A stretch of DNA of 64,000 nucleotides, from contig JAOSJT010000001.1 in assembly GCA_027493955.1 (NCBI GenBank), positions 3,831,131 to 3,895,130 of the forward strand. The letters run 5' to 3'. The position numbers and the translations under genes were made by a program. This document shows positions 59,890-64,000 of the stretch, piece after piece. This DNA is from Bacteroidia bacterium. GTDB taxonomy: Bacteria; Bacteroidota; Ignavibacteria; SZUA-365. Numbering within the stretch: the stretch's first letter is position 1; every line of letters starts with the position of its first letter. The notes under the pieces were generated by a model. That model made no database searches and had not been told where the DNA came from. It was given only the letters and a program-made list of their open reading frames with translations.

Positions 59890-61515
59890 ATGAATCACCA
59901 AATCAACCTGCCCTTTTCGCACACGGAAGCCGAACTTATAGCTGCCGTTCACCGTGTGGCTGGAGCGTGCGTCGACTTCAGAATCCTGAAACGGAGTCTC
60001 GATGCCCGCCACGCACGAAATATCCGCGTACTCTATTCGATATCAACGGATGTGACGGATCCGTCCGAATCGATCCATGCAGCGGTGCAGCGGCAGAGGG
60101 CTGCGCTTGGCAAAGCGTGCACGCCGGCTTCTCTGCGGCCAGTGGTAATTGGCACCGGACCGGGAGGATTATTCAGCGCTCTTTGGCTCCACCTCCATGG
60201 GTTTCAGACCACGGTTCTGGAGCAGGGGCCACCTATGCGAGATCGCGTGCGGGATATGGCGCGGTTCATGAAGCTGGGAGAGCTTCATCCATGGTCAAAC
60301 ATCTGTTTCGGTGCCGGAGGAGCAGGAACGTACAGTGACGGAAAGTTGATAACCCGTATACGCTCTCCCTTCATTTCCTTTGTTATGCGGACTTTTGTGG
60401 ATCATGGCGCACCCGAATCCATTCGCTATCTGTACAATCCACATCTGGGTTCCAATAAGATTCGTCAGTGTATCACACGGATGCTCGATTGGATGCAAAG
60501 TCAGGGCGTCAAGCTCTTGTACAATACGCGCTTTGTCGATTATTCCGCTGATTCCGGAAATCGCATTCTTGCTGTCGGTTCGCACGATGGACAGAGCATC
60601 TCATTGGACGCGCTTTTTCTGGCCACGGGACATTCTGCGCGGTCGGTCTACACGATGCTCAGGGAGAGAGGTGTGGAAATCAGCGGCAAGGATTTTGCGA
60701 TGGGCCTACGCGTGGAGCACCCGGCCGAGCAGATAAACAGAACGCAGTACGGTGATGGGTATGAGCGGCGCTATCCCGGAATCGAAACGGCACAGTATAA
60801 ACTTGCAAAAACCTGGAAGGAAGAAGCCAGGGCAGTATATTCGTTCTGCATGTGTCCCGGCGGCTATGTTCTCAATGCAAGCACAGCAAGCGATGGAGTC
60901 GTTACAAATGGAATGAGTAATTATTTGAAGAGCGGACGATTTTCAAACGCTGCAATTGTGGTCAACGTACGTTCGGAAGATCTTGAAAGAATCGGATACG
61001 GAGGATTGGACGGCGGCCTGACTCTGCAACGAGATCTGGAGGAGGTTTTTCGGAGCAGTGTGAACGCGAAAGGCAGTGCGTATGTCCTGCCTGCTCAACG
61101 CCTCCGGGACTTCATCCAGGGCACCCGTAGCAGCTCGTTGACAGACAGTTCGAGTCTGAATCCGGTCTTGTCATCACCATTGCACACACTATTGCCCTCG
61201 TTTATCAGTGATGGCTTGCGGCGGGGATTTTTGACGTTCGAACGAAAAATGCCGGGATTCTCCACCGGTCCTACTGCACAGCTTTTCGGCATCGAAAGCA
61301 GGACATCATCACCCTACCGGATTGAGCGGGATACCGAAACCCTCACATCACCCACCCATGCCAATTTGTACCCGATTGGTGAAGGTGCCGGTTACGCCGG
61401 CGGTATAACCTCTGCGGCGATTGACGGCATTCGAGCCGCACAAGCCTGGATTGCGACCTTGATAGACACCGATGCAGCACTTCAAGGCCACGGAAGCGGG
61501 TTTGATAGAGAGTGA
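59890..61515 (+). CDS. FAD-dependent oxidoreductase of the COG2509 type
   Basis: A 541-residue flavoprotein. A helical N-terminal domain is followed by the dinucleotide motif VIGTGPGGLFSALWL (about 86-100) and FGAGGAGTYSDGKL (the COG2509 signature). LATGHSARSVYTML, GLRVEHPAEQIN, CMCPGGYVLNAST and the C-terminal FAD-contact GEGAGYAGGITSAAIDG come after. These 'uncharacterised FAD-dependent dehydrogenases' have no settled substrate. The ATG lies right behind a hairpin with no clear ribosome site. The gene stands alone. Confidence 0.92.
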   Translation: MNHQINLPFSHTEAELIAAVHRVAGACVDFRILKRSLDARHARNIRVLYSISTDVTDPSESIHAAVQRQRAALGKACTPASLRPVVIGTGPGGLFSALWLHLHGFQTTVLEQGPPMRDRVRDMARFMKLGELHPWSNICFGAGGAGTYSDGKLITRIRSPFISFVMRTFVDHGAPESIRYLYNPHLGSNKIRQCITRMLDWMQSQGVKLLYNTRFVDYSADSGNRILAVGSHDGQSISLDALFLATGHSARSVYTMLRERGVEISGKDFAMGLRVEHPAEQINRTQYGDGYERRYPGIETAQYKLAKTWKEEARAVYSFCMCPGGYVLNASTASDGVVTNGMSNYLKSGRFSNAAIVVNVRSEDLERIGYGGLDGGLTLQRDLEEVFRSSVNAKGSAYVLPAQRLRDFIQGTRSSSLTDSSSLNPVLSSPLHTLLPSFISDGLRRGFLTFERKMPGFSTGPTAQLFGIESRTSSPYRIERDTETLTSPTHANLYPIGEGAGYAGGITSAAIDGIRAAQAWIATLIDTDAALQGHGSGFDRE

Positions 61516-61562
61516 GAAGTTTCCTACTATCGAATGAAGGAATCACTTTCATCTAGAGTACC

Positions 61563-61724
61563 ATGTCACTCAACGAAATCACTACTCTCGCTTTCAGCGT
61601 TCTCACGCTGATCTTTGCCGTATATGGATTTGTTCTGCTCGTTCGCGTTGCCGGCAGGGTGACAAGAGCACTCGACATCTATATCGAGAATAACGGCAGT
61701 AAACGCCCGAAAGACGGCGTCTGA
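61563..61724 (+). CDS. Small single-pass membrane protein
   Basis: A 53-residue frame beginning MSLNEITTLAFSVLTLIF with one clear membrane segment (about residues 9-30, LAFSVLTLIFAVYGFVLLVRVAG) and a charged tail ending KRPKDGV. It was not matched to a family. The ribosome site is weak (TAGAG five bases before ATG). It sits between the flavoprotein and the convergent sugar dehydrogenase gene. Its hydrophobic profile is more protein-like than the overlapping opposite-strand frame. Confidence 0.45.
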   Translation: MSLNEITTLAFSVLTLIFAVYGFVLLVRVAGRVTRALDIYIENNGSKRPKDGV

Positions 61725-61888
61725 GTCAATCCCCAAGGCATTCCATGCAGACTGCGGATGGCGCTCTGGCTTTCTGTGGTCGTGAAGATATTCTGTGCGT
61801 TGTACAGCGCGGTTGAGGGCTGTGCTGTACGGTCGGGTTCTGACTCCGCTCGCGCGTATCCACGAAAATCGTATTCGATGGTCCGGAA

Positions 61889-63325
61889 TCAATCAAGGAC
61901 AAGAAATTTCCGCACTACACGCGTATCCGGGAGTTGAAGGCTTACGAAATACAGCCCAGCGTGCAACGTGGATCCGTCGATACGATATGTGTGTCTCCCG
62001 CCTGTATAATTTCCTTCGGCTATTGTCATAAGTCTCCTGCCCAAGGTGTCGTGCAATGTGAGTCGCAGGTCGACATTCTGTGGAATTGCCACCTGGATTG
62101 TCACCGGGCTGGAATTGGATTTCCGCAGCGGAGAGGGGTGAATGTCGAGAGCCGCGTTGTCGGGCAATCGGGAGGCCTGGATGGCGTTGACGAGCGGTTT
62201 GAATTTGAAAATTGCGCCGCTGAAGGTACAGATGTATAATTCCTTGGACTGATCTACACCGAATGAAGAGATGTTCTGACCTGTTTCCAACAGAAGAGTG
62301 TTTTTCACCTTGCCGGGTCCGTCGTACGTAAGGCCCCAGAGCCGACCGGAGACAAAATCTGCATAAAGGTACTGTCCTTGCAGAGTGGGTACATTGCTGC
62401 CGCGATACACATGTCCGCCGGTCACAGAAACGCCAAGGGTGCGCTCGTATACATGCACGGGGGGAATGAGACCGGTTGTGTCGCACCCTGAGGCGGGATT
62501 AAAGCACGAAAAGCCTTCCATGATCCGCCACCCGTAATTCCCTCCTTTGACAACAATATCGATTTCCTCGAAGCGATTCTGACCGACATCGGCGGTCCAC
62601 AACCTATCGGTTGATGGGTCAAAACTGAAGCGCCATGGGTTGCGTAAACCGTAGGCCCATATTTCTTCCCGGAAACCAGCGTCATTGTTTTTATAGGGAT
62701 TGTCCTCAGGTATACCGTATTGTTTTCCGCCGGACGGGGTGTCGACATCGATACGAAGAATTTTTCCTAGCAGGTTCGCGCGGTTCTGACTATTGTTCTG
62801 GGGATCACCTCCCGAGCCGCCATCACCCGTCGCGATATAGAGAAATCCATCCGGTCCGAAAGCAATTTGGCCGCCATTATGATTGCTGAACGGTTGAGCG
62901 AACTCGAGAATTACTTCTTCGCTGGACGGATCCGCGCTGTTCGGATCAGAAGCGGATCGCTGGAAACGGGAGATAACAGTTCTTCGCGGTGAGCTTGCGG
63001 TATAATTGACGTAAAAGAAGCCGTTCGTAGCAAATGAAGGATGAAATGCAAGTCCCAGCAATCCTTCTTCGTTACCGCTGCTGTTGACACGGTTCCGTAT
63101 ATCGAGGTAGAGAACGGTATTTGCGACTGCGGGCTGGTTCTCAAAAACGAAGATTCTCCCGGCTTGCTCGACCACGAAAAGCCGATTTGAGCCGTCACCC
63201 GGATGTTGCAGATCGACAGGTCGGTTGAAGGAGAGAGCGGGAAAGGCGTTTTGAAGCTCGATCTGTGAATATGCCGACATGGCGAATAGCACGAATGAGC
63301 AAAATGTATAGATCAGATACTTCAT
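61889..63325 (-). CDS. PQQ-type sugar dehydrogenase (glucose/sorbosone family) with T9SS sorting domain
   Basis: A 478-residue protein. A signal peptide (residues 1-20) precedes a six-bladed propeller of the glucose/sorbosone dehydrogenase family (FVVEQAGRIFVFEN, EEGLLGLAFHPSF, HNGGQIAFGPDGFLYIATGDGG, YGLRNPWRFSFDP, GGHVYRG). The last 85 residues are a type A T9SS sorting domain (IPQNVDLRLTLHDTLGRRLMT, HAGLYFVSLQ, RKFLVLD). It would oxidise a sugar with PQQ at the cell surface after export through SprA. GAGG precedes ATG 63325. It has its own promoter, since a terminator lies upstream. Confidence 0.93.
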   Translation of the reverse strand: MKYLIYTFCSFVLFAMSAYSQIELQNAFPALSFNRPVDLQHPGDGSNRLFVVEQAGRIFVFENQPAVANTVLYLDIRNRVNSSGNEEGLLGLAFHPSFATNGFFYVNYTASSPRRTVISRFQRSASDPNSADPSSEEVILEFAQPFSNHNGGQIAFGPDGFLYIATGDGGSGGDPQNNSQNRANLLGKILRIDVDTPSGGKQYGIPEDNPYKNNDAGFREEIWAYGLRNPWRFSFDPSTDRLWTADVGQNRFEEIDIVVKGGNYGWRIMEGFSCFNPASGCDTTGLIPPVHVYERTLGVSVTGGHVYRGSNVPTLQGQYLYADFVSGRLWGLTYDGPGKVKNTLLLETGQNISSFGVDQSKELYICTFSGAIFKFKPLVNAIQASRLPDNAALDIHPSPLRKSNSSPVTIQVAIPQNVDLRLTLHDTLGRRLMTIAEGNYTGGRHTYRIDGSTLHAGLYFVSLQLPDTRVVRKFLVLD

Positions 63326-63389
63326 GGCATCCTCGGGATATGATGGTGATGCGGATACCTGAACAACAGCCTGATTACAGGAAGGGTTC

Positions 63390-63420
63390 AAAAAAAACTC
63401 CCCCGCGGGGAACGGGGGAG
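63390..63420 (-). terminator. Intrinsic terminator after the AhpD-like gene, minus strand
   Basis: On the minus strand CTCCCCCG, a seven-base loop, CGGGGGAG and eight T residues. It lies about 110 bases past the AhpD-like stop. Confidence 0.92.
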
Positions 63421-63528
63421 ATACCAAGCGTTTATTCTAATCCCGGTAGGGAGGGCCGAGATTAGAGCTATTGGCACATGAAATCTACGACATTTTGCAG
63501 CGAAAGTAAAGAGAAAAATGAGGTGCGC

Positions 63529-63903
63529 TCAACTTTGGTTGTCGGTAGAAACAGAGTCAGCGTATAGCTGATCCAGCACTTCCATTGCATAGCGCAGATG
63601 CGGGATCACGATGCTTCCGCCAACGACGAGCGCGATGTTCATCGCCTCAAGAACTTGATCCTTCGTTGCGCCTTCTGTGACACAACGATCAAGATGGTAA
63701 AAGATGCAATCATTGCAGCGAAGCACCATGGAAGCAACCAACCCCATCAGTTCCTTCGTCAGAACCGGCAAAGCCCCCTCGCGATAAGCAGCGGTATCGA
63801 GCGCGAAAAAGCGGTTGAATTCCTTCAATCCCGCGGACAGGATACGCTCATTCATCTCGCTACGGTAGAGACGGGTTTCAGCGATTGATTTACTCATCGC
63901 CAT
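63529..63903 (-). CDS. Carboxymuconolactone decarboxylase / AhpD-like family protein
   Basis: A 124-residue protein with the AhpD redox motif RCNDCIFYHLD (Cys-x-x-Cys and a His four residues later), preceded by LPVLTKELMGLVASMVL and followed by EGATKDQVLEAMNIALVVGGSIVIPHL. The family reduces peroxidase partners or opens lactones; the CxxC form suggests a thiol-disulfide role. ATG 63903 was chosen; 63897 is possible. It starts five bases after an upstream peptidase stop, so it is co-transcribed with it. Confidence 0.88.
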   Translation of the reverse strand: MAMSKSIAETRLYRSEMNERILSAGLKEFNRFFALDTAAYREGALPVLTKELMGLVASMVLRCNDCIFYHLDRCVTEGATKDQVLEAMNIALVVGGSIVIPHLRYAMEVLDQLYADSVSTDNQS

Positions 63904-63907
63904 AATC

Positions 63908-64000
63908 TCATGCCTTTTCTTCAAACAACGCGGCAATGGCGACGATGGTCTGAACCGCCTTTTCCATATCTTGCACGCTTACCCATTCGCGTTTGCTGTG
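63908..64000 (-). CDS. 3' end of an M20 family (PepT-like) peptidase gene
   Basis: The last 30 codons of a gene running in from the right edge. They read HSKREWVSVQDMEKAVQTIV and so on, ending FEEKA. The HSxREWVSxxxMEKA pattern is the C-terminal helix of PepT-like M20 dizinc peptidases, where the first His is a metal ligand. The stop lies four bases before the AhpD-like start. Identification rests on this short piece. Confidence 0.6.
   Translation of the reverse strand, partial: HSKREWVSVQDMEKAVQTIVAIAALFEEKA

Overview
The window comes from a Gram-negative bacterium of the Fibrobacterota-Chlorobiota-Bacteroidota group, most likely an Ignavibacteria- or Kapabacteria-like lineage. The reasons are a full-length SprA (the outer-membrane translocon of the type IX secretion system, T9SS), two proteins with a C-terminal type A T9SS sorting domain (one with the YPNPFNP signature typical of Ignavibacteria-like genomes), a TonB-dependent receptor with an N-terminal carboxypeptidase-like domain paired with a DUF4249-type lipoprotein, an LptF/LptG pair, an OmpA protein with thrombospondin type 3 repeats, and moderately GC-rich coding DNA. 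The lineage is inferred from gene content. No rRNA, tRNA, CRISPR array, insertion sequence or prophage was seen. This is mostly an ordinary, densely packed chromosomal region.

Layout. 1-6.0 kb: priA (3' end outside the window), a two-domain sulfurtransferase and a UPF0182 membrane protein. 6.3-9.8 kb: a small repeat-built basic protein, surE, a translationally coupled ECF sigma/anti-sigma/YbjQ-like operon, and an exported cyclophilin with an internal insertion, followed by a strong terminator. 10-17.4 kb: PPK2, an S9 peptidase overlapping a membrane-anchored MutS-like ATPase, and a long RecQ helicase. 17.7-21.4 kb (minus strand): a DUF1232 protein, two overlapping lipoproteins, a methyltransferase, recR and ybaB. 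21.5-29.0 kb: sprA. 29.3-37.8 kb (plus strand): the lptF/lptG-like pair, queD-like, transaldolase-like, gcvT, ftsK-like and lolA-like genes. 38.2-47.4 kb: one 3041-residue secreted protein with its own promoter and a perfect terminator. 47.5-51.4 kb: a lysine cluster (M20 peptidase, dapB, dapA), an LD-carboxypeptidase and a small TM1266-like regulator. 51.7-56.2 kb: TonB receptor, DUF4249-like lipoprotein, FRG-domain protein and an unknown coiled-coil-like protein. 56.4-64 kb: OmpA-TSP3, a sigma-54 response regulator, a COG2509 flavoprotein, a small membrane protein, a T9SS-sorted PQQ-type sugar dehydrogenase, an AhpD-like protein and the 3' end of an M20 peptidase.

How the genes work together. 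The strongest theme is cell-envelope building and protein export: SprA would carry the 3041-residue protein and the sugar dehydrogenase to the surface, LptF/G and LolA serve the outer membrane, and DapE/B/A-type enzymes plus the LD-carboxypeptidase serve peptidoglycan and lysine metabolism. A second theme is DNA maintenance (PriA, RecQ, RecR, YbaB, FtsK, MutS-like). The items most worth a second look are the giant surface protein with ten spaced D-x-x-x-N motifs, the FRG protein with its unknown neighbour, the repeat-built 76-residue protein, the tandem lipoproteins, and a short interval bounded by two minus-strand terminators.
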